Positions 25,630 through 34,029 of a stretch of DNA of 64,000 bases are shown here, one piece after another. Source of the DNA: JAGVIE01 sp964520905 (lineage in GTDB: Bacteria > Bacteroidota > Ignavibacteria > UBA10030 > SZUA-254); the NCBI GenBank assembly GCA_964520905.1, contig CAZFQL010000011.1:87819-151818 (forward strand). Direction: 5' to 3'. Both the position numbers and the translations under genes were made by a program. The stretch's first letter is position 1; every line of letters starts with the position of its first letter. Below the pieces are notes generated by a model. It saw only the letters and a list, made by a program, of their open reading frames with translations. It had not been told where the DNA came from and ran no database searches.

Positions 25630-27333
25630 ATGAGTCATATCGGATCATATGAAGAAAGATATAAATCGTTCAACTGGAAACAATCAGAGGAGGAATTAGA
25701 GTACGGCAAAAACGGAATGTACAACATCGGATACTATTGCAGTGACCGCATTTGCGAAAAGGGAAATGGCAAAAAGCTAGCTTTGATATGGGAAGGTTTT
25801 ACCGGTGAAGTGAAAAAATATACTTACGATGACATCCGGGTTTACAGTAATACGATTGCCAAGTTTTTGCAGGGTACGGGAGTTAATGTAGGCGACAGAG
25901 TATGTCTCTTTATGGATAAGGTTCCTGAATTGTATATCGGTTTCATTGGCGTTTTAAAAATGGGAGGGATTACTCAGCCATTATTTTCTGCTTTTGGAGA
26001 AGAAGCGTTATTTACGCGTTTAGACGATGCAAAAACAAAAGCAATCATGATTCAAAAGAAACATTTACCCAAAGTACGTCGAATAAAAGATAAGCTTCCC
26101 GATCTGACTAAAATAATTGTTATCGATGCAGATGAAGCGGCAACTCCGCAAATAAATGAGATCCATTTTTGGATGGAAAAAACTCCGAAGATTGAAAAGT
26201 TTGATATTGTAAAAGTTGGTCCTGAAGCTCCGTCCGTTATTCATTACACTTCCGGCACAACAGGTAAGCCGAAAGGCGCACAACATGCTCATTCATCGAT
26301 CATCGCACAGTATATTACATCTAAATGGGTCCTCGATTTACAATCGGATGATATATACTGGTGCACTGCCGATCCCGGTTGGGTAACCGGAACGTCGTAT
26401 GGTATTATCGGTCCGTGGGCATTGGGTGTAACGCAAGTGGTCCTTGATGCCGGCTTCGGTGCAGAGAAATGGTACGCGTTCATCCAAAAACATAAAATTT
26501 CCATGTGGTATTCCGCTCCGACTGCCATCAGGTTGTTAATGAAAGAAGGGATTGAGGCGGTTAAGAAATACGATTTATCTTCGCTCCGTCATCTCGCAAG
26601 TGTAGGTGAGCCGCTAAATGCTGAAGCGGTTGTATGGTCGGAGAAAGCATTCGGTAAAATGTTTCTTGACACTTACTGGCAAACTGAAACAGGCGCCATG
26701 ATGATCACGAATTTTCCCGGTATGAAAATAAAACCCGGCTCGATGGGAAAACCTTTTCCAGGAATTACTGCAACGGTTCTAAATACAAAAACTTATGAGC
26801 CAATCACTACTGTCGGAATGGTCGGACTCATCGCAATCAAGCCCGGCTGGCCCTCGATGATGCGCTCTTACTGGAATAACAAAACAACATACGACAGCAA
26901 GTTCAAGAACGGCTGGTATATTTGTGGTGACCGTGCGAGTATTGACAATGAAGGATACTTCTGGTTTGTCGGTCGTGATGATGATGTGATAAACACTGCC
27001 GGTCACTTGGTTGGACCGTTTGAAATTGAATCTGCTTTGCTTGAACATAAAGCAGTTGCAGAATCCGCCGCCGTAGGAAAGCCCGATCCGGTGAATATGG
27101 AAGTTGTGAAAGCATTTATCGCGCTGAAACCGGGATTCGAGCCGAGCGGAGATATGGAATTAGATATCATGAACTTTATTCGCAAGAGACTCTCACCTCT
27201 TGCTATGCCTCAAGAAATCGAGTTCGTTCCATCGCTTCCTAAAACAAGAAGCGGCAAAATTATGCGTCGACTCCTGCGCGCAAAAGAGTGGGGTGAGGAA
27301 ATTGGGGACACATCTACATTAGAGAATGATTAA
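25630..27333 (+). CDS. AMP-forming acyl-CoA synthetase (acetyl-CoA synthetase-like)
   Basis: A 567-residue ANL-superfamily ligase. Motifs are YTSGTTGKPKGAQHAHSS (phosphate loop), CTADPGWVTGTSYG, DTYWQTETGAMM, CGDRASIDNEGYFWFVGRDDDVINTAGHLVGPFEIE and the C-terminal acylation lysine in LPKTRSGKIMRRLLRA. The Trp after DTY corresponds to the acetate-pocket Trp of acetyl-CoA synthetases, which argues for a short-chain acid. It is about 80 residues shorter than canonical Acs and lacks its N-terminal part. It sits between acpS and an acyl carrier protein gene; loading of that carrier is possible but unproven. Confidence 0.85.
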   Translation: MSHIGSYEERYKSFNWKQSEEELEYGKNGMYNIGYYCSDRICEKGNGKKLALIWEGFTGEVKKYTYDDIRVYSNTIAKFLQGTGVNVGDRVCLFMDKVPELYIGFIGVLKMGGITQPLFSAFGEEALFTRLDDAKTKAIMIQKKHLPKVRRIKDKLPDLTKIIVIDADEAATPQINEIHFWMEKTPKIEKFDIVKVGPEAPSVIHYTSGTTGKPKGAQHAHSSIIAQYITSKWVLDLQSDDIYWCTADPGWVTGTSYGIIGPWALGVTQVVLDAGFGAEKWYAFIQKHKISMWYSAPTAIRLLMKEGIEAVKKYDLSSLRHLASVGEPLNAEAVVWSEKAFGKMFLDTYWQTETGAMMITNFPGMKIKPGSMGKPFPGITATVLNTKTYEPITTVGMVGLIAIKPGWPSMMRSYWNNKTTYDSKFKNGWYICGDRASIDNEGYFWFVGRDDDVINTAGHLVGPFEIESALLEHKAVAESAAVGKPDPVNMEVVKAFIALKPGFEPSGDMELDIMNFIRKRLSPLAMPQEIEFVPSLPKTRSGKIMRRLLRAKEWGEEIGDTSTLEND

Positions 27334-27387
27334 TTCAATTTACAATTGTCAATTGACAATTTTCAATTATCAATCAATGGAGTTATT

Positions 27388-27642
27388 ATGTCTGAAGATA
27401 TAAAGAAAATTATTATCGATTACGTCAAAAAAGAATACCTCGAAGAAGATTCCGGGGTTGACGTCAACGAAAACACGAAACTCATCTCAAGCGGAATAGT
27501 CGATTCATTCTCAATGGTTTCATTGAAAATGTTCCTCGAGAAGAAATTCTTGGTAAAAATTCCCGATGATAAGGCAACACCGGAGGCATTCGATTCCGTG
27601 AATAACATAATCAACCTCCTAAAAGAATTTACAAAGATTTAA
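27388..27642 (+). CDS. Acyl carrier protein
   Basis: An 84-residue acidic four-helix carrier beginning MSEDIKKIIIDYVKKEYLEE. The phosphopantetheine serine is in SSGIVDSFSMV (normally DSL), followed by MFLEKKFLVKIPDDKATPEAFDSV. The ATG is preceded by ATGGAG; an in-frame ATG 42 bases upstream lies in a repetitive AT-rich spacer and would add an unrelated leader. It is not the fatty-acid synthase AcpP (that has DSLDTVEL). It lies between an acyl ligase and an alpha-oxoamine synthase. Confidence 0.88.
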   Translation: MSEDIKKIIIDYVKKEYLEEDSGVDVNENTKLISSGIVDSFSMVSLKMFLEKKFLVKIPDDKATPEAFDSVNNIINLLKEFTKI

Positions 27643-27651
27643 GGAGAATAT

Positions 27652-28899
27652 ATGGCTTATAGCGAAAAGGCAAAATCGTTTTACGACACAACGCTGAAAA
27701 ATATTAAGCAGGACGGACTTTTCAAAGAAGAACGCTACATTGAATCGCCTCAAGCGGCGAATATTAAAGTGGAGTTTCCGCTCGGCGCACAACAAAAACA
27801 AGTGCTAAACTTTTGCGCGAACAATTATCTCGGCTTGTCAAGTCATCCGGAAGTGGTAAAAGCTGCACACGATGGACTTGATGCACGCGGTTACGGAATG
27901 TCGTCTGTTCGTTTCATCTGCGGCACACAGGATATTCATCATGAGCTTGAAGAAAAGTTGACAAAGTTCCTTGGTACTGAGGATACTATCCTCTTTCCAT
28001 CTTGCATGGAAGCAAATGCCGCCATATTTGAAGTCATGCTCGATAAAGAAGACGCAATGATCTCAGATCGACTTGTCCACGCCTCGATTGTTGACGGGAT
28101 GCGGCTGAGCAAAGCGCAGCTCTTCAATTATAAGCACAACAACATGGCTCATCTTGAAGAAAAGCTGCAGGAAACTCAGAATTGCAGGTTCCGTCTCATT
28201 ATCACTGACGGCGTATTCTCGATGGACGGTGATATGGCAAAGTTAGACGAGATTTGTAATCTTGCCGAAAAATATGACGCAATGGTAATGGTAGATGATT
28301 CTCATGCGTCCGGATTTATCGGAAGAACCGGTCGTGGCACTCATGAACATTTTAATGTTATGGGTCGTGTTGATGTCATTACAACCACACTCGGCAAAGC
28401 GCTCGGTGGCGCTACAGGCGGTTGTGTGAGCGGACGGAAAGGAATTGTCGACCTTTGCCGCCAGCGAGCGCGTCCGTATTTATTTTCAAACACAGTTCCA
28501 CCGGTTGTGGTTGCCGCTTCGATTAAAGTGATCGATCTGATTTCAAATACAACTGAACGTCGTGATAAACTTGAAAGAAATACAAAATATTTCCGAGAGA
28601 AAATGACCAAAGCCGGATTGGATATTAAAGAAGGCGATACGCCTATCGTTCCCGTGATGCTTTACAATGCGAAGCTCGCACAGGATGTAGCCCGCGATAT
28701 GTATGCTGAGGGAATATACGTTATCGGTTTCTTCTTCCCTGTGGTTGCACAAGGACAGGCACGTATCCGTACACAAATTTCTGCCGATCATGAATTCGAG
28801 CATATCGATAAAGCAGTTGCAGCGTTCACCAAAGTCGGAGCGAAGTATAATATCCTCGGCAAGAAGCGCGACGAAATCATAGCAATGTACGGCATGTAG
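27652..28899 (+). CDS. Alpha-oxoamine synthase, Kbl-like paralog 1 (next to ACP)
   Basis: A 415-residue PLP enzyme of the family containing Kbl, BioF and serine palmitoyltransferase, which condenses an amino acid with an acyl thioester. Motifs: NFCANNYLGLSSHP, GYGMSSVRFICGTQDIHHELE, DGVFSMDGDMAKL, MVDDSHASGFIG and the PLP lysine in TTTLGKALGGATGG. Compared with Kbl and with its neighbour, the region after FLGTEDTILF differs (PSCMEANAAIFEVMLDKED and HASIVDGMRLSKAQLFNY instead of SSCFDANGG and RLCKAHRYRY). This may shift substrate use. Its position ten bases after an acyl carrier protein suggests an ACP-linked acyl donor. Confidence 0.85.
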   Translation: MAYSEKAKSFYDTTLKNIKQDGLFKEERYIESPQAANIKVEFPLGAQQKQVLNFCANNYLGLSSHPEVVKAAHDGLDARGYGMSSVRFICGTQDIHHELEEKLTKFLGTEDTILFPSCMEANAAIFEVMLDKEDAMISDRLVHASIVDGMRLSKAQLFNYKHNNMAHLEEKLQETQNCRFRLIITDGVFSMDGDMAKLDEICNLAEKYDAMVMVDDSHASGFIGRTGRGTHEHFNVMGRVDVITTTLGKALGGATGGCVSGRKGIVDLCRQRARPYLFSNTVPPVVVAASIKVIDLISNTTERRDKLERNTKYFREKMTKAGLDIKEGDTPIVPVMLYNAKLAQDVARDMYAEGIYVIGFFFPVVAQGQARIRTQISADHEFEHIDKAVAAFTKVGAKYNILGKKRDEIIAMYGM

Positions 28900-28978
28900 G
28901 AATTAATTTCGAAATCCTAATCTCGAAGCTCTAAAACCATTTAGGATTTGATTATTAGAGTTTACGATTTTCCATTTT

Positions 28979-30190
28979 ATGTCACAAAGTAAAAAAGTTA
29001 TAGAACATTATCGACAGGTTATTGAAGAGTTCAAAACCAGCGATATCTGCAAGGTTGAACGAGTAATTCTTTCTCCTCAATCTGCCGAAATCGATGTTGA
29101 ATTTCCCCAAAGTTCACCATCAAAAGAAGTATTAAATTTTTGCGCAAATAATTATTTGGGACTTTCAAATCATCCCGCGCTCGTTGATGCGGCGAGGAAA
29201 GGATTGGAACGGCACGGATATGGCATGTCGTCCGTCCGGTTTATCTGCGGAACACAAGATATCCACAAAACTCTTGAGCAAAAGGTTTCCAAATTCCTCG
29301 GTACCGAGGATACAATTCTATATTCGTCATGCTTTGACGCGAATGGCGGTGTATTTGAAGCATTGCTCGGAGAAGAAGATGTAATTCTTTCGGATGAATT
29401 AAATCACGCTTCGATCATCGACGGCATCCGCTTGTGCAAGGCGCATCGCTATCGATATAAACATAACGACATGAACGATTTGGAAAGTCATCTTCGGCAA
29501 TCTAAGGATCGGCGTTTCAGGATGATTGCAACAGACGGCGTCTTCTCGATGGATGGTGTGCTTGCGAAGTTACCAGAATTAGTAGCTCTTGCTGAAAAAT
29601 ATGATGCTATTCTAATGGTCGATGATTCGCACGCAACCGGCTTCATCGGTAAGAAGGGAAGAGGCACGCACGAGCATTGTGGTGTAATGAACAAAATCGA
29701 TATTATTACAACGACATTCGGTAAAGCTTTAGGAGGTGCGTCGGGTGGATGCGTTTCGGGCAGTAAAATATTTATTGATGTCCTTCGCCAAAAATCCCGA
29801 CCGTATATATTCTCCAATACCGTCAGCCCGGTTGTGGTTGCCGGAACAATTAAAGCCATAGAGTTGTTGGAACAATCAACAGAGCTTCGCGATAAACTTG
29901 AGGTGAACACAAAATATTTCCGTCAGAAAATCAGGGAAGCGGGATTTGAAATCGTAGATGGATTTCATCCTATAGTTCCAATTATGATTCATGATGCGAA
30001 ACTTGTTCAGCAGATGGCGCGTGATTTATATGATGAGGGAATTTATGTCATCGGGTTTTTCTATCCGATCGTTCCGAAAGGAAAAGATCGAATACGCGTA
30101 CAGATTTCCGCAATTCATGAAAAACATCATATCGACAAAGCAGTCGATGCGTTTGCAAAAGTCGGCAGAAAGCTCGGAGTGATTAAATAA
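28979..30190 (+). CDS. kbl: 2-amino-3-ketobutyrate CoA ligase (glycine C-acetyltransferase), paralog 2
   Basis: A 403-residue alpha-oxoamine synthase closely following E. coli Kbl motifs: SVRFICGTQDIHKTLE, YSSCFDANGGVFEALLGEED, SDELNHASIIDGIRLCKAHRYRYKHNDM, ATDGVFSMDGVLAKL, MVDDSHATGFIG and the PLP lysine in TTTFGKALGGASGG. It splits 2-amino-3-ketobutyrate into glycine and acetyl-CoA, the second step of threonine breakdown after Tdh. It lies 79 bases behind paralog 1 and is clearly diverged from it, so the duplication is old. No good SD is seen. It is followed at once by a dispersed palindromic element. Confidence 0.88.
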   Translation: MSQSKKVIEHYRQVIEEFKTSDICKVERVILSPQSAEIDVEFPQSSPSKEVLNFCANNYLGLSNHPALVDAARKGLERHGYGMSSVRFICGTQDIHKTLEQKVSKFLGTEDTILYSSCFDANGGVFEALLGEEDVILSDELNHASIIDGIRLCKAHRYRYKHNDMNDLESHLRQSKDRRFRMIATDGVFSMDGVLAKLPELVALAEKYDAILMVDDSHATGFIGKKGRGTHEHCGVMNKIDIITTTFGKALGGASGGCVSGSKIFIDVLRQKSRPYIFSNTVSPVVVAGTIKAIELLEQSTELRDKLEVNTKYFRQKIREAGFEIVDGFHPIVPIMIHDAKLVQQMARDLYDEGIYVIGFFYPIVPKGKDRIRVQISAIHEKHHIDKAVDAFAKVGRKLGVIK

Positions 30191-30267
30191 CTCTCACCCC
30201 AACCCCTCTCCCAATCCTTCGACTTCGCTCAGGACAAGATTGGGAGAGGGGCAAGGAGAGAGGGTCA
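30191..30267. repeat. Dispersed palindromic element, copy 1
   Basis: Starts directly after the kbl stop codon: CTCTCACCCC..., with CCCCTCTCCCAATC facing GATTGGGAGAGGGG and closing with GAGAGGGTCA. The loop contains TTCGACTTCGCTCAGGACAA. Copies with the same outer CCCTCAC...GAGGGTCA and inner stem lie at 45737 and 49987. Confidence 0.8.
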
Positions 30268-30320
30268 ATGTTGAGACATAAAATATCAATTTAGCATTAT
30301 ACATTCAATAGAAAAAGAAA

Positions 30321-31409
30321 ATGAAAAAGCCATTAACAGAATCAAATATATTAGAAGCGTTAAAGATAGTCCGTGATCCTGACTTGAACAAAGATATTGT
30401 ATCGCTTAATTTCGTTAAGGATATAAAAATCGAAGGGAAAAATGTAAGTTTTAAAATCGAGCTTACAACTCCTGCCTGTCCCGTACGCGATGAATTTAAA
30501 AAACTCGCTGAAACTGCTATCCGAAGTCAGATTGATGGCGTTGAAAACCTTGCAATCGAAATGACGGCAAGCGTTCGAGCTAATAACATCCAGCAGCATA
30601 TCGATCTGCTTCCCAATGTCAAAACAACGATTGCTGTTGCAAGCGGTAAGGGCGGCGTTGGCAAATCAACGGTTGCTGTTAATCTTGCAGTTTCGCTAGC
30701 GCTGGATGGTGCAAAAGTCGGATTGCTGGATGCCGATATATATGGACCGAGTATTCCTTTGATGATGGGGATAAATGAAAGACCAAATATTCATAATCAA
30801 AAATTAGTCCCGCTTGAAGCGCATGGTGTAAAAGTTATGTCGATTGGGTTTCTTATCGATCCGTCGCAGGCGGTGATATGGCGCGGACCAATGGTAAGCG
30901 GTGCGGTAAAACAGTTTATGTCGGATGTAGATTGGGGCGAGCTTGATTATCTTGTGTTCGATCTTCCTCCGGGCACGGGTGATATTCATCTCACACTTGT
31001 GCAGACGATTCCATTGACCGGTTCAGTTGTCGTAACAACGCCGCAGGATATTTCTCTCGCAGATGCACGCAAGGCATATGCGATGTTCGAGAAGGTAAAC
31101 GTCCCGGTTCTCGGTATCATTGAAAACATGAGTTACTATATCTGCAATCATTGCGGACATCGGGAAGATATATTTCACACAGGCGGCGGTAAAAAGGCAG
31201 CCGGAGAATTAGGCGTTCCTTTTTTGGGTGAGATACCTATTTACACTCCGATTCGAATCGGCGGAGATGTTGGCAAGCCGATAGTAGTTTCTGAGCCGGA
31301 AGCTCCGCAATCTAAAATTATCCGGCAGATCACACGGAACATGGCGGCGCAATTAAGCATACACCAGTTGTCAGGTAAATCGAATCAGAAAATAGAAATT
31401 AGTTTATAA
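30321..31409 (+). CDS. apbC: Mrp/ApbC-family iron-sulfur cluster carrier ATPase
   Basis: A 362-residue P-loop NTPase that holds and delivers iron-sulfur clusters. The N-terminal MIP18/DUF59 domain (1-90: LKIVRDPDLNKDIVSLNFVKDI, TTPACPVRDEF) is followed by the deviant Walker A SGKGGVGKSTVAVNLA, LLDADIYGPSIPLMMG, FDLPPGTGDIHLTL and the cluster-binding CNHCG (CxxC). A NifU-domain gene follows in the same direction, making a small Fe-S assembly unit; complex I subunits that need clusters are also encoded in this window. Confidence 0.94.
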   Translation: MKKPLTESNILEALKIVRDPDLNKDIVSLNFVKDIKIEGKNVSFKIELTTPACPVRDEFKKLAETAIRSQIDGVENLAIEMTASVRANNIQQHIDLLPNVKTTIAVASGKGGVGKSTVAVNLAVSLALDGAKVGLLDADIYGPSIPLMMGINERPNIHNQKLVPLEAHGVKVMSIGFLIDPSQAVIWRGPMVSGAVKQFMSDVDWGELDYLVFDLPPGTGDIHLTLVQTIPLTGSVVVTTPQDISLADARKAYAMFEKVNVPVLGIIENMSYYICNHCGHREDIFHTGGGKKAAGELGVPFLGEIPIYTPIRIGGDVGKPIVVSEPEAPQSKIIRQITRNMAAQLSIHQLSGKSNQKIEISL

Positions 31410-31450
31410 ACCTTGGAACCTTGCGAAGATTGACTTGTTTAACCTGAGAT

Positions 31451-31465
31451 AACCTTCGCAAGGTT
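31451..31465. repeat. AACCTTCGCAAGGTT palindromic repeat
   Basis: A perfect 15-base palindrome (odd centre) before the NifU-like gene. The same or inverted form occurs at 31753-31767, 31787-31801 and 48500-48514, with a half copy at 31417-31428. Confidence 0.75.
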
Positions 31466-31494
31466 ACCTATGAACATTATTTAAGGACATGTAC

Positions 31495-31743
31495 ATGGAA
31501 GAACAAAAAGTTTTGACGGTTCAGGAAAAAGTTGAGATGGCGCTCCAGATGTGCCGTCCGTATCTACAAGCCGATGGCGGCGATGTTGAGTTGGTGCGGG
31601 TTACTGATGACGGTATTGCAGAAGTGCGATTGCAGGGAGTTTGCAGTGGCTGTCCAATGTCGCGTATGACTTTGCGGGCAGGTATCGAGCGTGCGGTTCT
31701 TCAGTGCGCGCCTGAGATTAAAAGGGTGGAAGAGGTGAAATAA
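31495..31743 (+). CDS. NifU C-terminal domain protein (iron-sulfur scaffold)
   Basis: An 82-residue Nfu-type protein with the complete signature: RPYLQADGGDVELVRV and LQGVCSGCPMSRMTLRAGIE, where the CxxC binds a 4Fe-4S cluster at a dimer interface. The second ATG (31495) is chosen because AAGGA lies seven bases before it; the first ATG at 31489 is too close to that site. Probably works with the ApbC-like carrier upstream. Confidence 0.92.
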   Translation: MEEQKVLTVQEKVEMALQMCRPYLQADGGDVELVRVTDDGIAEVRLQGVCSGCPMSRMTLRAGIERAVLQCAPEIKRVEEVK

Positions 31744-32096
31744 ATCTTGTCGAACCTTGCGAAGGTTACTTTGTAATTGCTTTGGCAACCTTCGCAAGGT
31801 TTTTCAGCATACATTAATCTAACAAATATTTTAGTAATTCGTCTTTCGAAGAGCAAGCTACATCATATATTCAGAGCAACTGCGATGGATATTTTAGAAC
31901 ATTTATTGCAGTTCACTTCAGTGAACTGACTCCCAAAACAAAGCATTTTGGCTTTAGCCAAATAGAATAATGATGCTGAAGCATATTATTTATTTACTTT
32001 TTATCAGTTTGCTAAAGCAAACTGCAATAGACAAAGATTCAAATTATTCATTGTAAGCACATAATGCTGCAGTTCATCTCGAGTTAGATTTACTTT
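31744..32096. other. Gene-free region with repeats between nifU-like and ftsE
   Basis: Convergent intergenic stretch. It holds two AACCTT(CG/GC)AAGGTT copies in opposite halves (31753-31767 and 31787-31801) that can pair with each other and with a following TTTTT could end transcription of the Fe-S unit, and then the composite hairpin island at 31905-32028. No gene was seen. Confidence 0.55.
31905..32028. repeat. Composite island of small tetraloop hairpins
   Basis: The island is bounded by ATTGCAG and CTGCAAT. Inside are CAGTTCAC-ttca-GTGAACTG (31909-31928), TTTGGC-ttta-GCCAAA (31947-31962), a short ATGC-tgaa-GCAT (31973-31984) and CAGTTTGC-taaa-GCAAACTG (32005-32024). All have four-base AT-rich loops. 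Such a regular series suggests a repeat element or a bidirectional terminator array. Confidence 0.55.
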
Positions 32097-32759
32097 TTAA
32101 ATACTCTCAATCTCACTAACCTTACCATCCTTAATCTGAATTATTCTTCCGCCGGCTTTTCTCACAATATCATAATTATGTGTGGCAAGGATTACGGCGG
32201 TTCCTCTTGAATTGATCAACTTCATTAACTGAAGTATATCAAGCGCGGTTGCCGGGTCAAGATTCCCCGTCGGCTCATCGGCGAGGAGAACGATGGGTTC
32301 GTTCACTAACGCACGCGCAAAAACAACACGCTGCTGCTCGCCGCCAGAAAGTTCTTCGGGCATACTATCGCGCTTGTGGCTTAAACCGACATCAGCCAAA
32401 ACTCGCAAAACTCGTTTACCGATTTCATTTCTTTTCGCTCCTGTTACCTGCAGCGCGAAGGCAACATTATCGTAAACATTCCTGTCTTCAAGAAGTTTAA
32501 AATCCTGAAAAACTACTCCAATCTTCCTCCGGATTTTAGGAATATCTTTTTTCTTAATCGTTTCAGAATTATATTCTGCCACTGAGACTGTGCCGGCATT
32601 GGGGAATACATCGAAATAAATCAATTTCAACAGTGTCGTTTTCCCGACACCCGATTCTCCTACAAGTGATATAAATTCTCCCGGTTTGATGTGTACATTG
32701 ACATCAATTAGGATTGGTTGTTGATCGTATGAAACTGAGATGTTCTCGAATCGGATCAT
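32097..32759 (-). CDS. ftsE: Cell division ATP-binding protein FtsE
   Basis: A 220-residue ABC ATPase that with FtsX controls septal peptidoglycan hydrolases. Walker A GESGVGKTTLLKLI, Q-loop VVFQDFKLLEDRNVYDNVAFAL (a classic FtsE stretch), signature LSGGEQQRVVFARAL and Walker B VLLADEPTGNLDP are present. The overlap with pdxA is four bases. No ftsX follows; the 3' side is a repeat-rich intergenic region. A LolD-type assignment is less likely because of the FtsE-specific Q-loop region. Confidence 0.85.
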   Translation of the reverse strand: MIRFENISVSYDQQPILIDVNVHIKPGEFISLVGESGVGKTTLLKLIYFDVFPNAGTVSVAEYNSETIKKKDIPKIRRKIGVVFQDFKLLEDRNVYDNVAFALQVTGAKRNEIGKRVLRVLADVGLSHKRDSMPEELSGGEQQRVVFARALVNEPIVLLADEPTGNLDPATALDILQLMKLINSRGTAVILATHNYDIVRKAGGRIIQIKDGKVSEIESI

Positions 32760-33763
32760 TGTAATTTTCTTTTTCGATTATGAATAATCTTAACTGCTAA
32801 TTTTATCGCCTCAATCATGCTGGAAGGGTTTGCAATTCCTTTACCTGTGATATCGAACGCAGTGCCATGATCCGGTGAAGTGCGAACAATTGGTAAACCC
32901 GCAGTGTAATTGACACCGATATTGAATCCCATCATCTTCAAAGGAATTAAACCTTGATCGTGATACATTGCAAGCACTGCATCGTAATTCTTGTAAGTGT
33001 GTCTCCCAAAAAATCCATCGGAGGAGAAAGGACCATCGATGTAAATTCCTTTCCGTTTTGCAATTCGAATCGCGGGTTCAATGATTTCTATCTCTTCATT
33101 ACCCATCGCCCCATTCTCGCCAGCATGAGGGTTCAAACCGATGACAGCGATCTTCGGATGCCGAATTCCAAAATCTTTTCTCAAAGAAGAATGAATTAGT
33201 GAAAGTTTTCCGGCGATTAATTCCTTTGAAAGAGTTTTAGGAACTTTATTCATGGCTAAATGAATCGTAGCTAATCCTACTCGTAATTTATTGGCAATTA
33301 GCATCATTAAAACTTCATCGGCATTGCAAATCTTTGCAAGCATTTCTGTTTGTCCGGGGAACCTGTAACCTGCTAAATGCAGGGTCTCTTTCGAAATCGG
33401 CGCTGTAACCATTCCATCAACAACTTTTTGTTTGCATAGTTCAGCGGCAATCTCAATCGCCTCGGCTGAATAATCACCGGCTTCTTCCGAAATTATTCCG
33501 GGTCGTATCACCGGTTTTTGAAATTTCCGCAAATGAAAGACGTGAATATTGTCCGAAGAAGATCTATCCGGTAGGGTATCAATCTCTTTGAAATGTATCT
33601 TGAGCCGCATACTATGAGCGTAAAATTCAAGGACGTCTGTAGAACCTATAACCATGGGGATGCATGCTTTTTGGATTGCTGGAGATCGGAGACCTTTAAG
33701 AACAATTTCAGGTCCGATTCCATTGAAGTCTCCCAAAGTAACAGCAATTAAAGGTTTCGTCAT
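32756..33763 (-). CDS. pdxA: 4-hydroxythreonine-4-phosphate dehydrogenase
   Basis: A 335-residue enzyme of pyridoxal phosphate synthesis. Visible are IAVTLGDFNGIGPEIVLKGL, DGMVTAPISKETLHLAGYRFPGQTEMLA with a metal-binding His, MYHDQGLIPLKMMGFNIGVNYTAGLPIVRTSPDHGTAFDITGKG with the other ligands. PLP is required by the aminotransferase and the two alpha-oxoamine synthases in this window, though no linkage is implied. First gene of the minus-strand pair with ftsE. Confidence 0.94.
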   Translation of the reverse strand: MTKPLIAVTLGDFNGIGPEIVLKGLRSPAIQKACIPMVIGSTDVLEFYAHSMRLKIHFKEIDTLPDRSSSDNIHVFHLRKFQKPVIRPGIISEEAGDYSAEAIEIAAELCKQKVVDGMVTAPISKETLHLAGYRFPGQTEMLAKICNADEVLMMLIANKLRVGLATIHLAMNKVPKTLSKELIAGKLSLIHSSLRKDFGIRHPKIAVIGLNPHAGENGAMGNEEIEIIEPAIRIAKRKGIYIDGPFSSDGFFGRHTYKNYDAVLAMYHDQGLIPLKMMGFNIGVNYTAGLPIVRTSPDHGTAFDITGKGIANPSSMIEAIKLAVKIIHNRKRKLQ

Positions 33764-33864
33764 GTATCTAATATGATAATAAGTTCTTTAAAGAGTACAA
33801 ATGGTAAGGTAAATGTACGAATGAAAGTGACAAAATTCAAGAAAAAGAAAAAATCAAGAAACTA

Positions 33865-33893
33865 TTGACATTCAGCGTGAAGTTTCATATCTT
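33865..33893 (+). promoter_or_regulatory. Sigma-70-type promoter upstream of the secreted-protein pair
   Basis: TTGACA (33865-33870), 17-base spacer, TATCTT (33888-33893). It lies 136 bases before the start codon, leaving a long AT-rich leader; AAAGGAG precedes the ATG. Confidence 0.6.
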
Positions 33894-34029
33894 CTTGGCA
33901 ATGAACGCGATGGTTCCATTTAAAATTCGAATATAAACCGTACGATTGCCTCTTAATCCAGGGAATAGTGAAGAGGTTTTTGTTTAATTCACAATTTAAT
34001 CACAATAACATAAACAAAAGGAGTGCACA

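Noticed and set aside
31744..32096. tRNA gene among the hairpins
   Set aside because: The hairpins have four-base loops and no T-loop (GGTTCRANYCC) or CCA-type acceptor stem.
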